A DNA stretch of 6,187 bases from Neisseriaceae bacterium (GTDB lineage: Bacteria > Pseudomonadota > Gammaproteobacteria > Burkholderiales > UBA11063), in contig CANISK010000091.1 in the NCBI GenBank assembly GCA_947470205.1, positions 1-6,187 on the forward strand. Direction: 5' to 3'. Both the position numbers and the translations under genes were made by a program. Below the pieces are notes generated by a model. It worked only from the letters and a program-made list of their open reading frames with translations, did no database searches and was not told the origin of the DNA. Shown here piece after piece: positions 5,361 through 6,187 of the stretch. Every line of letters begins with the position of its first letter. Within the stretch, counting starts at the first letter, position 1.

Positions 5361-6187
5361 TCAAACCACCTCCCAAGCATAATCCACAATGTTTCTTTCC
5401 ACTTCAGAGAAGCTAATCCCAACTAAATAAATTGGCTTATTATCATTTATGTATTTATTAGCGTATCCTTTAGTTCTAATCTGCTCTATTGCAGCTCCCG
5501 CACTGCCATATCTACTGAGTTTAAATTCTAATATAATTATCTTATCTAGAGTTTTGATAGTTAAATCAATCCTTCCTTGGTTGGTAGTATCCTCGGCAAT
5601 TACTTCATATCCTAACGCACAAAAATAACTATACACAACACTTGAATAAAATCCTTCATAATGAGCAATATTATTATGCCTATACCAATCATGCGGGATA
5701 CTTGCAAAATGACTAGTGAAGATAGACGCTAAGTGATCTAGGTTATCACTACGGAGTATATTATCCAATCTAACTTTATTACTGCTTTTAGCATCAATCG
5801 TGGTACCTATTTCTATAAAAACATTATTTAGACTACTTTTTACTTCTAAATTTGGGTAAGTAAGTATATATGCTAATTGTGTACCAACGGTAGTTATTTT
5901 TTTGATAGTTAAATAACCAGTTTGTAGTAATAATGTAACCAATGGAATGCTATCAATATCAAACTTAGATAAATCATTTTCTTCAATTTCTATGCAATCT
6001 AACTGCGGTATGTAATATTGATTTTTCTCTACCAAATCAATTAGAAACTTTGGTGAACCTGTTTCAAACCAATAATTTTTATAAGAATAGTTATTCTTAA
6101 AAAACAATAAAATATCAAATGGATTATATACTTTTTGTGAATCATTACCTGCAAAATTATAACCATTGTACCACTGTTTTAATTTAA
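5361..6187 (-). CDS. AAA-ATPase-like / PD-(D/E)XK nuclease-superfamily protein (N-terminus beyond window)
   Basis: The C-terminal part of a protein of the AAA-ATPase_like plus PDDEXK_9 architecture, which is usually 500-600 residues. The frame is open to the window edge, giving about 275 residues. The first visible part, LKQWYNGYNFAGND, then VYNPFDILLFF and NYWFETGSPKFLIDLV, is the end of the ATPase-like region; its Walker A would be outside. The nuclease-like domain follows: EGFYSSVVYSYF, then GYEVIAEDTTNQGRIDLTI with Asp207 (visible numbering), IIILEFKL with Glu220 and Lys222 (the E-x-K of the fold), and AAIEQIRTKGYANKY with the later conserved Gln. All core residues are present, so the domain is not obviously dead. 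No internal ATG is a good start; the gene begins off-window. The family is often multicopy in host-associated bacteria and its function is not established; nuclease activity is inferred from the fold only. It converges on the RND gene. Confidence 0.92.
   Translation of the reverse strand, partial: KLKQWYNGYNFAGNDSQKVYNPFDILLFFKNNYSYKNYWFETGSPKFLIDLVEKNQYYIPQLDCIEIEENDLSKFDIDSIPLVTLLLQTGYLTIKKITTVGTQLAYILTYPNLEVKSSLNNVFIEIGTTIDAKSSNKVRLDNILRSDNLDHLASIFTSHFASIPHDWYRHNNIAHYEGFYSSVVYSYFCALGYEVIAEDTTNQGRIDLTIKTLDKIIILEFKLSRYGSAGAAIEQIRTKGYANKYINDNKPIYLVGISFSEVERNIVDYAWEVV

Overview
The window is AT-rich and comes from a Gram-negative bacterium, as shown by a complete inner-membrane RND (AcrB/HAE1-type) pump subunit. 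Between the genes lie dispersed short palindromes of the GTCATTCCCGC...GCGGGAATCC and GTCATTGC...GGCAATCC types, a MITE-like element and a perfect tandem array. Low GC, many small repeats and a PD-(D/E)XK/AAA-ATPase-like protein of a kind common in host-associated bacteria together suggest a host-associated or intracellular proteobacterium. That lineage call is inference; no rRNA or other phylogenetic marker is present.

Layout, left to right. (1) 1-761, minus: thymidylate synthase thyA, complete at its N-terminus and missing about ten C-terminal residues at the window edge. (2) 839-1039: a roughly 195-bp MITE-like element with near-perfect terminal inverted repeats and a possible AAT target duplication, enclosing two palindromic units. 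(3) 1046 to about 1267, minus: a small two-helix membrane protein of the superinfection immunity (T4 Imm-like) family. Its 5' end runs straight into five identical 21-bp tandem repeats (1261-1365) and a palindromic repeat pair (1364-1433), so no normal ATG start is left in frame. (4) 1556-1825, minus: a DUF2442 protein. (5) 1826-2099: the divergent intergenic region, with a different palindromic repeat and a candidate promoter. (6) 2100-5186, plus: the AcrB-like RND permease, with no adaptor or outer-membrane partner beside it. (7) 5247-5355: a 109-bp imperfect palindrome between convergent genes. (8) 5361 to the right edge, minus: the C-terminal part of an AAA-ATPase-like/PD-(D/E)XK nuclease-family protein.

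The genes do not form an obvious pathway. Thymidylate synthesis, drug or solute efflux, a DUF2442 protein, a phage-exclusion-like protein and a nuclease-like protein sit as separate transcription units divided by repeats, which looks like a repeat-remodelled accessory region. The most interesting local feature is the Imm-family gene whose start has been overwritten or frameshifted at the boundary of the expanding tandem repeat.
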